Shown in pieces: positions 16,519-26,291 of a stretch of DNA of 64,000 nucleotides; within the stretch, counting starts at the first letter, position 1; the number at the start of each line of letters is the position of its first letter. The stretch spans positions 2,713,522-2,777,521 of the forward strand of contig NZ_LR732469.1 of assembly GCF_902506425.1 (NCBI RefSeq), given 5' to 3'. Below the pieces are notes generated by a model, which saw nothing but the letters and a program-made list of their open reading frames with translations, searched no databases and was not told the origin of the DNA. The position numbers and the translations under genes are program-made. Source of the stretch: Novosphingobium sp. 9U. GTDB taxonomy: Bacteria; Pseudomonadota; Alphaproteobacteria; Sphingomonadales; Sphingomonadaceae.

Positions 16519-16554
16519 GGCGCTGTGGCTAGGAGCCCAGGCCGCGAACCCACG

Positions 16555-17541
16555 TCAATCCTGCCGCAACGGCAGCATCATCGAGGCCGTCGTGCCCGAC
16601 CCCGGCCGGCTGGCGATGTCGAAGCGTCCGCGATGCCGCTCGACGATATGCTTGACGATCGACAGTCCCAGCCCGGTACCGCCGGCCGCGCGGCTGCGGC
16701 TCGTGTCGGCGCGGTAGAAGCGCTCGGTCAGGCGCGGCAGGTGTTCGGGCGAGATGCCGTCGCCATCGTCGTGCACCGCGACCAGCAGCCAACCGGTCGG
16801 CGTCGCCTCCAGCGAGACCCGGACCGGGCTCTCCTTGCGCCCGTACTTCAGCGCATTGTCGATCAGGTTGCGCACCACTTGCGCCAGTTGCCCGCGATCA
16901 CCCGAGACCACCGCCGCTTCGCAGTTGGCGCTCACCGCCACGCTGCCACCCGCGCGAAACTCGCCCGCGACCTCACGGGCCAACGCGACCATGTCGATCC
17001 GCTCGCCCGGCACTTCATGCTTCACCGCCTCGATCCGCGACAGCGACATGAGGTCTGACACCAGCGCCTGCATGCGCAGCGCCTCATGCCGGATGGTGTT
17101 GAGGAACCGCTCGCGCGTCGTCTCGTCGCCGCCAGCCTTCGGGTTCATCAGCGTCTCGACATATCCGAGCACCGTCGCCAGCGGCGTGCGCAGTTCGTGG
17201 CTGGCGTTGGCGACGAAGTCGGCGTGCGCGCGCGCGGTGCTGACCTGGACCGACAGGTCGTACAGCGTCACCAGCCGTTCGGCCGGGCCGACCACCTTGC
17301 AGTCGATCTCCCAGACGCTGCCACCGACCGAGAGCCCGCCGATCTTGGCATTGCCGCCGCCCTCGCCCAGGATCACTGCCACCGCGCGCGGATCGCGGAT
17401 GGCGATGCGCACGTCCTGGTTGACGATGTGCGCGCCCAGCAAGGTCTTCGCCGCAGTGTTGGCGAACGAGACCTGCCCCCGTGCGACGACGATCGCCGGG
17501 GTCTGGATATGCTCGAGCAGGTGAACGCCTTCGACGGCCAT
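16555..17541 (-). CDS. phoR: Phosphate regulon sensor kinase PhoR, apparently soluble
   Basis: Histidine kinase partner of PhoB. A PAS-like region (about 1-105) is followed by the H-box FVANASHELRTPLATVLGYV (His about 126), then an ATPase domain with NLIDNALKYG (N-box), DDGDGI (G1) and GGTGLGLSIVKHI (G2). From the ATG at 17541 it has 328 residues; Met at 17553 or TTG at 17577 are alternatives. No transmembrane helix is present before the PAS region, and an in-frame stop about 70 bases further upstream rules out a longer form. Typical PhoR proteins have a membrane hairpin. It lies upstream of pstS, separated by a repeat pair. Confidence 0.92.
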   Translation of the reverse strand: MAVEGVHLLEHIQTPAIVVARGQVSFANTAAKTLLGAHIVNQDVRIAIRDPRAVAVILGEGGGNAKIGGLSVGGSVWEIDCKVVGPAERLVTLYDLSVQVSTARAHADFVANASHELRTPLATVLGYVETLMNPKAGGDETTRERFLNTIRHEALRMQALVSDLMSLSRIEAVKHEVPGERIDMVALAREVAGEFRAGGSVAVSANCEAAVVSGDRGQLAQVVRNLIDNALKYGRKESPVRVSLEATPTGWLLVAVHDDGDGISPEHLPRLTERFYRADTSRSRAAGGTGLGLSIVKHIVERHRGRFDIASRPGSGTTASMMLPLRQD

Positions 17542-17641
17542 GCGGGAACCCATTAGCGCGGCGTTGCACGCGTGCAAGACAATGGAATGACTGGCCGCGT
17601 TTCGCTGGTGCCGCTGGGCCCAGGCTCGATCCGCGCCGGGC

Positions 17642-17668
17642 TTGTCTCACGCTGTCTCACACCTATAA
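17642..17668 (+). promoter_or_regulatory. Direct repeat and possible promoter upstream of zwf
   Basis: TTGTCTCAC (17642) is repeated as CTGTCTCAC (17652), a 10-bp step, with TATAAC at 17663. This may be a promoter (TTGTCT/TATAAC) or an operator for a sugar-responsive regulator. It lies in the divergent phoR-zwf gap, 66-92 bp before the zwf start. No PHO half-sites are present in this gap. Confidence 0.35.
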
Positions 17669-17733
17669 CCGGACACTCTAGGGCGGCCCGGCGAGTGGCT
17701 GCATCCGCACCGACCAAGGAGCATCTCCCCCGC

Positions 17734-19176
17734 ATGACCGGTTTCACCGCGGACCGCCTTTTGCTGTTCGGCGCCACAGGCGATCTGTCGAAGCGCATGC
17801 TGCTTCCCTCGCTCTGCGCGTTGGATGCCGAGGGCCTGCTCGATCCGCGCATCCGCATCATCGGCACCGCTCGCCACGAGTACGACGACCAGGGCTTCCG
17901 CAATTTCGCGCGCGAGGCGCTGGAGCAGTTCCTCCCCGCCGATCGGCGCGGCGGCATGGCGACGTTCCTCAACCGCCTCAGCTACCAGCCGCTCGACGCC
18001 TCCAAGACCGACGGCTTCGACGCACTGGCGGCCAAGGTCGGCGAACCGGCTGAGGGCCTGGCGATCTTTCTTTCGACCGCACCCAGCCTGTTCGAGCCCA
18101 CGATCCGCGGGCTTCAGGCCAGCGGCCTTGCCGGCGAGAATGTGCGCATCGGCCTGGAGAAGCCGCTCGGCACCGATCTCGCCTCCAGCCGCGTGATCAA
18201 CGATGCGGTGGCGAGCGCCTTTCCAGAGGAGCGAATTTTCCGCATCGACCATTACCTCGGCAAGGAGACGGTGCAGAACTTGCTGGCGCTGCGCTTCGCC
18301 AACGCGCTGTTCGAACCGCTGTGGAATGCGGCGCACATCGACCACGTGCAGATCACCGTCGCCGAGACGGTCGGGCTGGAATCGCGCGTCGCCTACTACG
18401 ACGACAGTGGCGCACTGCGCGACATGGTGCAGAACCACATGCTGCAGCTCCTCGCGCTGGTCGCGATGGAGCCGCCGGTGCGCTACGAAGCCACCGAGGT
18501 GCGCGACGAGAAGGTGAAGGTCCTGCGCTCACTGCGGCCAGTGGCGCAAGACGACGTGGTCACCGGCCAGTACCGCTCGGGCGCGATCGCCGGCAAGGCG
18601 GTGCCCGGCTACGACGAGGAACTGGGGAAGGACTCCGCCACCGAAACCTTCGTTGCGGCCAAGGCCCACATCGACAACTGGCGCTGGAAGGGCGTGCCCT
18701 TCTACCTTCGGACGGGCAAGCGCCTGCCGCGCCGCACCACCGAGATCATCGTCCAGTTCAAGCCGATCCCGCACTCGATCTTCTCGGGCCGCGGCGCGAA
18801 GACGGTGGCCAACCGCCTTGTCATCGGCATCCAGCCCAGCGAGGATATCCAGCTCACTTTGATGGCCAAGGTCCCGGGCCTCGACCGCGACGGGCTGCGG
18901 CTGCGCCCTGTGCCGCTCGACATCGCCATGGCCGGCGCCTTCTCCGGCCCGCAGCGGCGGATCGCCTACGAACGCCTGCTGCTCGACCTCATCGAAGGCG
19001 ACCAGACGCTGTTCGTCCGGCGCGACGAAGTGGAGGCTCAGTGGGACTGGATCGACAAGATCCGCAGCTTGTGGGGGGAACAGGGACAGGAGCCCAGGAC
19101 TTATACCGCCGGAAGCTGGGGCCCCTCGGCCGCGATCGCGCTCGCCGAGCGCAACGGGGTCACGTGGCACGAGTGA
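17734..19176 (+). CDS. zwf: Glucose-6-phosphate 1-dehydrogenase
   Basis: Oxidises glucose-6-phosphate to 6-phosphogluconolactone, the entry step of the Entner-Doudoroff pathway. It has 480 residues: nucleotide-binding LLLFGATGDLSKRML (about 8-22) and substrate-binding RIDHYLGKETVQNLLALRF (about 169). The C-terminal catalytic fold contains PFYLRTGKRLP. The ATG at 17734, with AAGGAG 12 bases upstream, matches family N-termini better than the upstream GTG at 17572. It is first in the zwf-edd-glk-eda-ppc-like run. Confidence 0.97.
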   Translation: MTGFTADRLLLFGATGDLSKRMLLPSLCALDAEGLLDPRIRIIGTARHEYDDQGFRNFAREALEQFLPADRRGGMATFLNRLSYQPLDASKTDGFDALAAKVGEPAEGLAIFLSTAPSLFEPTIRGLQASGLAGENVRIGLEKPLGTDLASSRVINDAVASAFPEERIFRIDHYLGKETVQNLLALRFANALFEPLWNAAHIDHVQITVAETVGLESRVAYYDDSGALRDMVQNHMLQLLALVAMEPPVRYEATEVRDEKVKVLRSLRPVAQDDVVTGQYRSGAIAGKAVPGYDEELGKDSATETFVAAKAHIDNWRWKGVPFYLRTGKRLPRRTTEIIVQFKPIPHSIFSGRGAKTVANRLVIGIQPSEDIQLTLMAKVPGLDRDGLRLRPVPLDIAMAGAFSGPQRRIAYERLLLDLIEGDQTLFVRRDEVEAQWDWIDKIRSLWGEQGQEPRTYTAGSWGPSAAIALAERNGVTWHE

Positions 19177-19255
19177 TGCGCGCTAAGGGGCGCAGGGTTG
19201 AGGATGCCGCTGGGCCGAGCACATTTTTCGAGAACTCGGAACACGAGCGAGAACC

Positions 19256-21082
19256 ATGACTGATCTATCCCCCGCCGTCGCCCGTGTGACCGAGCGCATC
19301 GTGGCTCGATCGCGGGCAAGCCGCGCCCGCTACCTTGATCTCGTCACGCGCGAAGGCGAGCAGTTTTCCGATCGCGGGTTCCTGTCCTGCTCGAACCTGG
19401 CGCATGGCTTCGCCGCCGCGGGCGAGGACAAGGCGAGCATCATGACGCAGCGCGGGCCGAACATCGGCATCGTCACGGCCTACAACGACATGCTTTCGGC
19501 GCATCAGCCCTATGGCCGCTATCCCGAACAGATGAAGCTGTTCGCGCGCGAAGTCGGCGCCACCGCGCAAGTCGCGGGCGGCGTGCCGGCGATGTGCGAC
19601 GGGGTGACGCAAGGGTTCGCGGGCATGGAGCTGTCGCTGTTCAGCCGCGACGCCATCGCGCTCGGCACGGCGGTGGCGCTCAGCCATGCGATGTTCGACG
19701 GCATGGCCTTGCTCGGCATATGCGACAAGATCGTGCCTGGTCTGGTCATCGGCGCCTTGCGCTTCGGGCACTTGCCGGCGGTGTTCGTGCCGGCCGGCCC
19801 GATGCCCAGCGGCATCAGCAACAAGGAAAAGCAGAAGACCCGCCAGCTCTACGCCGAGGGCAAGGTCGGCCGGCCCGAGCTGCTCGCAAGCGAAAGCGGC
19901 AGCTACCACTCGCCGGGCACCTGCACTTTCTTCGGCACTGCGAACTCCAACCAAATGATGATGGAGATGATGGGTCTGCACGTGCCGGGCGCCGCTTTCA
20001 TCAACCCCGGCACACCGCTGCGCCAGGCGCTGACGCGTGCGGCCGTCCACCGCCTCGCCGCGATCGACCGCAAGAGCAACAATTTCCGCCCCCTGGCGCG
20101 CGTTGTCGACGAGAAGGCGATCGTCAACGCCTGCGTCGGGCTGCTGGCGACCGGCGGCTCGACCAACCACGCGATCCACTTGCCGGCAATGGCGCGCGCG
20201 GCGGGCATCCTGCTCGACTGGGAGGACCTAGACGAGCTCTCGGCCGCGGTGCCGCTGATCGCCCGGGTCTATCCCAACGGCTCGGGCGACGTGAACCACT
20301 TCCAGGCAGCCGGCGGCATGGCCTATGTCATCCGCGAACTGCTCGGCGCTGGCCTCGCCCATGCCGACGTGCTGACCATCGCTGAGGGTGGCATGGCCGA
20401 TTACGCCCGCGAGCCGCAGCTTGAGGACGAGGCGCTGGTCTGGCGCGATATACCAGCCGAGAGCCGTGACGAGACCATGCTGCGCCCGGTCGCCAACCCG
20501 TTCCTGCCCGACGGCGGCATGCGCCTCGTCCAGGGCAACCTGGGCCGCGCGACCTTCAAGACCAGCGCCGTCGATGCCGCGCGTTGGACGATCGAAGCGC
20601 CCTGCCGCGTGTTCGACACACAGGAGGCGGTGGCGCATGCCTTCGCCGCCGGCGAGCTAGACCGCGATGTGGTGGTGGTGGTCCGCTACCAAGGCCCGCG
20701 CGCTAACGGCATGCCCGAGCTGCACAAGCTGACGCCGCCGCTTGGCGTGCTGCAGGACCGCGGCTACAAGGTGGCGCTGGTCACCGACGGGCGCATGTCG
20801 GGCGCGAGCGGCAAAGTGCCTGCCGCCATCCACGTGACCCCCGAGGCTCTGGCCAAGGACGGCGTCTGGGGTGCCCTCGCCTACTTGCGCGACGGCGACA
20901 TGGTGCGGCTCTGCGGCCATAGCGGCACGCTGAGCACAACCGCCGACTTCACCGACCGCGAACCTGCGCCGCCGCCACCGCCCGAGATCGGCATGGGCCG
21001 CGAACTCTTCGCCATGTTCCGCGCCGGTGCCAGCGGCGCCGAGCAAGGGGCTTCGGCCATGCTGGAGTTTGCGGGGCTTTGA
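19256..21082 (+). CDS. edd: Phosphogluconate dehydratase
   Basis: Fe-S dehydratase converting 6-phosphogluconate to 2-keto-3-deoxy-6-phosphogluconate; 608 residues, standard for Edd. Family blocks visible are [54 protein letters not shown] and [15 protein letters not shown]. It follows zwf by 79 bp with no pgl gene between them, and precedes glk by 43 bp. Confidence 0.97.
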   Translation: MTDLSPAVARVTERIVARSRASRARYLDLVTREGEQFSDRGFLSCSNLAHGFAAAGEDKASIMTQRGPNIGIVTAYNDMLSAHQPYGRYPEQMKLFAREVGATAQVAGGVPAMCDGVTQGFAGMELSLFSRDAIALGTAVALSHAMFDGMALLGICDKIVPGLVIGALRFGHLPAVFVPAGPMPSGISNKEKQKTRQLYAEGKVGRPELLASESGSYHSPGTCTFFGTANSNQMMMEMMGLHVPGAAFINPGTPLRQALTRAAVHRLAAIDRKSNNFRPLARVVDEKAIVNACVGLLATGGSTNHAIHLPAMARAAGILLDWEDLDELSAAVPLIARVYPNGSGDVNHFQAAGGMAYVIRELLGAGLAHADVLTIAEGGMADYAREPQLEDEALVWRDIPAESRDETMLRPVANPFLPDGGMRLVQGNLGRATFKTSAVDAARWTIEAPCRVFDTQEAVAHAFAAGELDRDVVVVVRYQGPRANGMPELHKLTPPLGVLQDRGYKVALVTDGRMSGASGKVPAAIHVTPEALAKDGVWGALAYLRDGDMVRLCGHSGTLSTTADFTDREPAPPPPPEIGMGRELFAMFRAGASGAEQGASAMLEFAGL

Positions 21083-21125
21083 CGATCAAACATCCGTCCG
21101 TGTGGAGCGTGCTTCGGAGAGCCAA

Positions 21126-22097
21126 ATGACTGACATCGTCTCCGTTGACATCGGCGGCACCCATGCCCGCTTCGCCATTGCCTCGGTCGCTCCGAACGGC
21201 GCGATCACGCTGGGCGAGCCCGACACGCTGCACACCAAGGACTATGCCAGCTTCCAAACCGCGTGGGAGGCGTTCCGCGACCAGCACGGCGGCACCCTGC
21301 CCCGCGCGATCGCGATGTCGATCGCCGGGCCGGTCGGCGGCGAGGTGATCCGCTTCACCAACAACCCCTGGATCATCCGCCCTGCGCTGGTGCCCGAGAA
21401 GCTGCACGTCGACCGCTTCACCATCGTCAACGACTTCGCCGCCGTCGCCCACGCCGTCGCCCGCGCAGACGAGGCTCATCTGGAGCACCTCGCCGGGCCG
21501 GTCGCGCCGCTGCCGCAGACCGGCGCCCTCACTGTGGTCGGGCCGGGGACAGGTCTGGGCGTCGCCATCCTGCTGCGCGAGAGCGACCGCTATATGGTCC
21601 AGGCAACCGAGGGCGGCCACATCGACTTTGCGCCCAAGGACACGATCGAGGACGCGATCCTAGCGCACTTGCGCCAACAGCACCCGCGCGTGTCCGTCGA
21701 GCGCGTCGTCTCCGGCCCTGCCATCGTCGACATCTACCGCGCGCTGGCCGCAATGGAGCGTCGCGCCGTCACCGAACACAGCGATGTCGAGCTTTGGACT
21801 GCCGGCACCGATGGATCGGACAGCCTCGCCGCCGCCGCGGTCGACCGCTTCTGCATGGCGCTGGGGAGCGCCGCGGGCGATTACGCGCTCGCCCATGGCG
21901 CGGTCGGCGTCGTGGTGGCCGGTGGGCTTGGCTATCGCATCCGCGACACGCTGGTCGCCTCCGCCTTTGCCGAGCGGTTCGCCGCCAAGGGCCGCTTCGC
22001 GCACCTGATGGCGAGCCTGCCCGTCAAGCTCATCACCCACCCCCAGCCGGGCCTGTTCGGCGCCGCTGCCGCCTTCGCCAGGGAGCACCTGTCTTGA
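21126..22097 (+). CDS. glk: Glucokinase
   Basis: Phosphorylates glucose with ATP to feed zwf. It has 323 residues: phosphate-loop DIGGTHARFA (about 7), sugar-binding VNDFAAVAHAV (about 98), GPGTGLGVAIL (about 138) and the Glk family ATEGGHIDFAP (about 159). The ATG at 21126 is preferred over an upstream in-frame codon that overlaps edd. The stop overlaps the eda start by 4 bases. Confidence 0.95.
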   Translation: MTDIVSVDIGGTHARFAIASVAPNGAITLGEPDTLHTKDYASFQTAWEAFRDQHGGTLPRAIAMSIAGPVGGEVIRFTNNPWIIRPALVPEKLHVDRFTIVNDFAAVAHAVARADEAHLEHLAGPVAPLPQTGALTVVGPGTGLGVAILLRESDRYMVQATEGGHIDFAPKDTIEDAILAHLRQQHPRVSVERVVSGPAIVDIYRALAAMERRAVTEHSDVELWTAGTDGSDSLAAAAVDRFCMALGSAAGDYALAHGAVGVVVAGGLGYRIRDTLVASAFAERFAAKGRFAHLMASLPVKLITHPQPGLFGAAAAFAREHLS

Positions 22098-22741
22098 CCG
22101 ACAACACCGCCACTGCCAGCCCGGTCGCCAGCCAAGTCGAACGCGTCATGACGCTCGCGCCCGTCATCCCCGTGCTGGTGATCGAAGACATCGACCACGC
22201 GCTGCCGATCGCCGAGGCGCTGGTCGCGGGCGGACTGCCGGCGCTGGAAGTGACCCTGCGCACGCCCTGCGCGATCGACGCGATCAAGGCGATGAAGCAA
22301 GTGCCCGGCGCAGTGGTCGGCGCCGGCACCGTCCTGACGCCCGACGACCTGCATCGCTCGCTGGACGCCGGGGCGGAGTTCATCGTCTCGCCCGGGCTCA
22401 CGCCCAAGCTCGGCGAGGCTGCGGTAAGAAGCGGCGTGCCGTTTCTGCCCGGCACAGCCAACAGCGGCGACATCATGCTCGCGCTCGAGTTTGGGCTCTC
22501 ACGACTGAAGTTCTTCCCCGCCGCTGCATCGGGCGGCACTTCGGCGCTCAAGGCGATCGCGGGCCCCTTCGCCCAGGTCCGCTTCTGCCCCACCGGCGGG
22601 ATCACGCAGGAAACCGCGCCCGAGTGGCTCGCACTGCCCAGCGTCCTGTGCGTCGGCGGCAGCTGGATGGTGCCCAAAGGAGCGCCCGAACAGGCGGAGA
22701 TCGAGCGTCGCGCTCGCGCCGCGGCGGGGCTCGCTCGCTGA
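22094..22741 (+). CDS. eda: KDPG aldolase (2-dehydro-3-deoxy-phosphogluconate aldolase)
   Basis: Splits KDPG into pyruvate and glyceraldehyde-3-phosphate. It has 215 residues from a TTG start whose bases overlap the glk stop (TTGA). An ATG at 22148 would give a shorter protein lacking the N-terminal helix seen in family members. Catalytic features: Glu in LEVTLRTPCA, GAGTVLTPDD, Schiff-base Lys in LKFFPAAASGG (about 140) and CPTGGI. It shares one base with the next gene (TGATG). Confidence 0.94.
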   Translation: MTDNTATASPVASQVERVMTLAPVIPVLVIEDIDHALPIAEALVAGGLPALEVTLRTPCAIDAIKAMKQVPGAVVGAGTVLTPDDLHRSLDAGAEFIVSPGLTPKLGEAAVRSGVPFLPGTANSGDIMLALEFGLSRLKFFPAAASGGTSALKAIAGPFAQVRFCPTGGITQETAPEWLALPSVLCVGGSWMVPKGAPEQAEIERRARAAAGLAR

Positions 22742-25518
22742 TGGTCGCGCTCACCGTCGCCGATCTGGACGCCCGCCTTGCCGACCTGCACAAGCAGACT
22801 GCGGAAAACCCGCAGTTCAACCCGGTCTTCCAGCTCTCACTCGAACTGTCTCGCCAGCTGGAAAGTGGCGCGCTGAACCTCGATCAGGTCGACGCGCTCG
22901 TCTCGGAACTCGAATGCGAAGGCCTGCGCGTGCGCGCTGCGCGGCTCGACCGCATTGCCGGCCCCATCGCGCTCGACGCCAACGATGCGGCGATCGACCG
23001 GCTCGCGGGCGAGGATGATTTTACTGCGTTCGCCGCTCACTGGTCCCGCCCGGCCGCGCATGTGGTATTCACCGCACACCCGACCTTTCTGCTGAGCCGG
23101 GATCAGTCGGAGGCGGTGCGCACCAGCGCTTCCAACGGTGATTTCAGCGAAGCCAGCGTCTGCGTCGCTGCGCCCACCCGCGACACGATCACCCTCGACT
23201 ACGAGCACGAGGAGGCGATGGCCGCGCTCACCCGCGGCCAGGCCGCGCGCGATCGGATCAACGCGCGCCTCTTCGCCACCGCGGCCCAACGCTGGCCCAA
23301 GAAGTGGCGCAGCCTGCAGCCGCTGCCGTTCCGCTTCGCCACCTGGGTCGGCTACGACATGGACGGGCGAACCGACATCTCGTGGTCGACCTCGATCCGC
23401 TATCGCCTGCAGGAAAAGGCGCTGCGCCTGGCGAGTTACGCCGCATCGCTGAAGCAGGCCCTGCCCTCGCTCGCCGAGCGGCTGGAGCGGGCTCGGACGC
23501 ATACCGAGGCCATGTCGGAGCGCTTCGCCGCCGACTTGTCCGAGCCGGACGACCTATCCGAAGCCGCGAACGCGCTCACCGCCGATCACGCTGACAAGCT
23601 GATCTCGCTCGCGCCGATCATCGCCGAGCTGGAGGAAGAGGCGCGGCACGCCGAAACCGATGTCGCACGCGAGCTGCTGGTCGTTGCCGCGGCCATGCGC
23701 GCGGACGGCCTCGGCATGGGCTGGATCCACTTTCGCGTGAACAGCAGCCAGCTGCAGAACGCGATCCGCCAGCGCATCGACCCCGAAGGCACCCTGAACC
23801 TGGCCAGCCAGGCCGCGCTGGTGCGGATGCGCGAGCTGCTAGCCGAGGTGAAACCGCTCAAGTCCAACTTCGCGGCGCTGGCGATCGAGAACAGCACTGC
23901 GGTCCGCCAGTTCCTGGCGATGGCGCAGATCCTGGGCCACATCGATGCGGACTCGCCAATCCGCATGCTCGTTGCCGAGTGCGAGCAGCCGACCACGGTT
24001 CTGGCGGCGCTCTACTATGCTGAGATGTTCGGGGTGGCCGACAAAGTCGACGTCTCGCCCCTGTTCGAGACCGAGACCGCGCTGGAGCATGGCGGCCGCT
24101 TCCTCGACGCGGTGCTCGCCGAACCCGCTTACCGTGCCTATGCGCGCAAGCGCGGGCGGGTGGCGGTGCAGACCGGCTTCTCCGACGCCGGCCGCTTCGT
24201 GGGCCAGATTCCCGCCGCTCTCGCCATCGAGCGACTGCAGGGCCGCCTGGCCGAGGCGATGGTCGCCAATGGGCTGACCGACGTCTCGGCGCTGGTGTTC
24301 AACACCGGCGGCGAATCGATGGGCCGCGGCTGTCATCCCAGCAGCATGGAGGACCGGCTCCACTGGCAGATGTCGCCCTGGGCGCGCCGGCGGTTCCTGC
24401 GCGCGAACATCCGGCTTGAACCCGAAGTCAGCTTCCAGGGCGGCGACGGCTACTTGTGGTTCGGCTCTGAGGAGCTGGCCTTTGCCACCCTCACCCGCCT
24501 GACCGAGCAGCCCTTGTGGCAAGCCGACGTGAGCCAGCCGGCCGACCCGTTCTACCGCCGCACCGACCTCAGCCTCGACTTCTACCGCGCCATCCGCGAC
24601 ACCCAGCACGCGCACCTAGAGAGCCGCACCTACAGCCGCGCGATCACCGCCTTCGGACTCGGCCTGCTGAACGATACGGGCAGCCGCAAGGCGCGCCGCC
24701 AGTCCGACCTCGCCGCCGACCGCACCATGAGCTTGCGGCAGATCCGCGCGATCCCGCACAACGCGATCCTCCAGCAGCTCGGCTACCCAGTGAATGTGAT
24801 CGCCGGCGTCGGCAGCGCGGCGGAGGGCAACGGCGAAGAGATCGCCGCCTTGCTGCGTGACAGCGAGCGCGGCCGGGCGCTGATCCGGCTGGTGCGCGCG
24901 GCCAATGCGCTTGCCTCAATCAAGACGGTGGCCGCGTTCGGCGAGCTGTTCAACTCCGCCTATTGGTCGACGCGGCCTTACCGCGGCGACGAGCAGCATA
25001 TCGCCGATGGTTGCTTACGTATCGCCGAGTACCTCACCAAGGATGACCGCGCCGGTGTCTATCGCCGCCTCGCTTCGCGGCTGCGCGTGGATGCGGTGAA
25101 GCTCTACCGCCTGGTGGCGATGATCCCCGACGATGCCCCCCGACCGGAACGCGAGACCACCCGGCGCAACATCGGCGCGCTGCAGGCGCTGCGCCTGGCG
25201 CTGTTCCAGCACATGTTCCTGCGCACGGTCATGGTCCCGCAGTTCAGCCGCGCGAACGACATCAGCCACGAGGACGTGCTGGAGATGTTCTTCACCCTGC
25301 GCGTCGAGGATGGCCTCGCTCAGTTGCGCCGCGCCTTTCCCGTGCGCCTCGCCTCGATCGAGAACTTCACGGTCGACGAGCCCAGCGAATACCCGGACGA
25401 AAGCGCCACCGGCTACGCCCAAATCCACCGTGACTTCATCGAGCCGATTGCCCGCTCCTACGCACTGTCGCTGAGGATCGGCACTGCCATCGCCAATGAG
25501 TTCGGCGCCCACGGCTGA
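22741..25518 (+). CDS. Divergent phosphoenolpyruvate carboxylase-family protein
   Basis: A 925-residue protein of bacterial PEPC size. A PEPC-like VVFTAHPTFLLSRDQ block (His about 108) aligns with the catalytic VAHPTE loop, and WVGYDMDGRTDISW with the GxDGNPN region. The glycine-rich catalytic loop, normally FHGRGGxxGRGG, reads FNTGGESMGRGCHPSS, so a key His and one Arg are missing. The C-terminus ends NEFGAHG where RNTG is usual. It may be a lineage-specific PEPC or a changed activity on PEP. Its ATG shares a base with the eda stop, which ties it to pyruvate/PEP metabolism. A hairpin lies 10 bp after the stop. Confidence 0.7.
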   Translation: MVALTVADLDARLADLHKQTAENPQFNPVFQLSLELSRQLESGALNLDQVDALVSELECEGLRVRAARLDRIAGPIALDANDAAIDRLAGEDDFTAFAAHWSRPAAHVVFTAHPTFLLSRDQSEAVRTSASNGDFSEASVCVAAPTRDTITLDYEHEEAMAALTRGQAARDRINARLFATAAQRWPKKWRSLQPLPFRFATWVGYDMDGRTDISWSTSIRYRLQEKALRLASYAASLKQALPSLAERLERARTHTEAMSERFAADLSEPDDLSEAANALTADHADKLISLAPIIAELEEEARHAETDVARELLVVAAAMRADGLGMGWIHFRVNSSQLQNAIRQRIDPEGTLNLASQAALVRMRELLAEVKPLKSNFAALAIENSTAVRQFLAMAQILGHIDADSPIRMLVAECEQPTTVLAALYYAEMFGVADKVDVSPLFETETALEHGGRFLDAVLAEPAYRAYARKRGRVAVQTGFSDAGRFVGQIPAALAIERLQGRLAEAMVANGLTDVSALVFNTGGESMGRGCHPSSMEDRLHWQMSPWARRRFLRANIRLEPEVSFQGGDGYLWFGSEELAFATLTRLTEQPLWQADVSQPADPFYRRTDLSLDFYRAIRDTQHAHLESRTYSRAITAFGLGLLNDTGSRKARRQSDLAADRTMSLRQIRAIPHNAILQQLGYPVNVIAGVGSAAEGNGEEIAALLRDSERGRALIRLVRAANALASIKTVAAFGELFNSAYWSTRPYRGDEQHIADGCLRIAEYLTKDDRAGVYRRLASRLRVDAVKLYRLVAMIPDDAPRPERETTRRNIGALQALRLALFQHMFLRTVMVPQFSRANDISHEDVLEMFFTLRVEDGLAQLRRAFPVRLASIENFTVDEPSEYPDESATGYAQIHRDFIEPIARSYALSLRIGTAIANEFGAHG

Positions 25519-25528
25519 GCTCCTTACT

Positions 25529-25556
25529 CGTCATTCCCGCGAAGGCGGGGGTGACG
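25529..25556. repeat. Palindromic CGTCATTCCCGCGAAGGCGGG element
   Basis: A 12-base arm, 4-base loop and 12-base arm form a hairpin 10 bp after the ppc-like stop. It belongs to the CGTCATTCCCGCGAAAGCGGGAAT family also seen near 47120. It may stop transcription but has no T-run. Confidence 0.65.
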
Positions 25557-25582
25557 AAGATAATTGTGCAACGGAGAAACGC

Positions 25583-26215
25583 ATGCTGACCGTCCACCAT
25601 CTGCAGCAATCGCAGTCCGAACGCATTGTCTGGCTCTGCGAGGAGCTGGAGCTCGACTATGCGCTGAAGCTCTACCAGCGGCGCGCCGACAACCGCCTGG
25701 CGCCTGACGAATACAAGGCCCTGCACCCGATGGGCATCGCGCCGGTCATCACCGACGGCGACCTGGTGCTGGGCGAGAGCGGGGCGATCTGCGACTACAT
25801 CGTCGCGCGCCATGGCAACGGCAAGCTGGCCCCCGCACCCGATCACCCCGACTTCGCCGACCACTTGTTCTGGTTCCATTGGGCCAATGGCACCTTCATG
25901 GCGACGGGCATGATGCAGCTGGTGCTCGCGATCACCGGCGGCAGCGGCAAGGTCGCCTTCGCCGATGACCGCGACCGTCGCGGCTGGGAGATGATCGAGG
26001 CGCGACTGGGCGAAGCGCCATTCTTCGGAGGGTCGGAATTGACGACGGCCGACATCATGATGGGCTATGCCCTGACCACCGGGCGCGCCATGCGGCAAAC
26101 CCCGATCGACGGGCTGCCGAACTTGCAAGCCTACCTGCAGCGCATCGGCGAGCGGCCGGCGTACCAGCGGGCCATGGCGAAGGCCGAGCCTGGCGTCACG
26201 CCGAACCTGGCTTGA
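25583..26215 (+). CDS. Glutathione S-transferase family protein
   Basis: A 210-residue GST. The N-terminal thioredoxin-like domain (about 1-78) has QSQSERIVWLCEELELDY, the cis-Pro motif IAPVI and the glutathione-contact LGESGAICDYI. The C-terminal helical domain (about 88-205) includes the N-capping LTTADIMMGYAL. ATG at 25583 with GGAG 7 bases upstream. Substrate unknown; such GSTs act in detoxification or isomerisation. It stands alone behind the repeat at 25529. Confidence 0.9.
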   Translation: MLTVHHLQQSQSERIVWLCEELELDYALKLYQRRADNRLAPDEYKALHPMGIAPVITDGDLVLGESGAICDYIVARHGNGKLAPAPDHPDFADHLFWFHWANGTFMATGMMQLVLAITGGSGKVAFADDRDRRGWEMIEARLGEAPFFGGSELTTADIMMGYALTTGRAMRQTPIDGLPNLQAYLQRIGERPAYQRAMAKAEPGVTPNLA

Positions 26216-26291
26216 GATCGCGCGCCGCCATCTCGAATTGACGTGATAAGACTTCAGCACTTCTTCACCGATTCGAGTGGATAGAAGGCTC

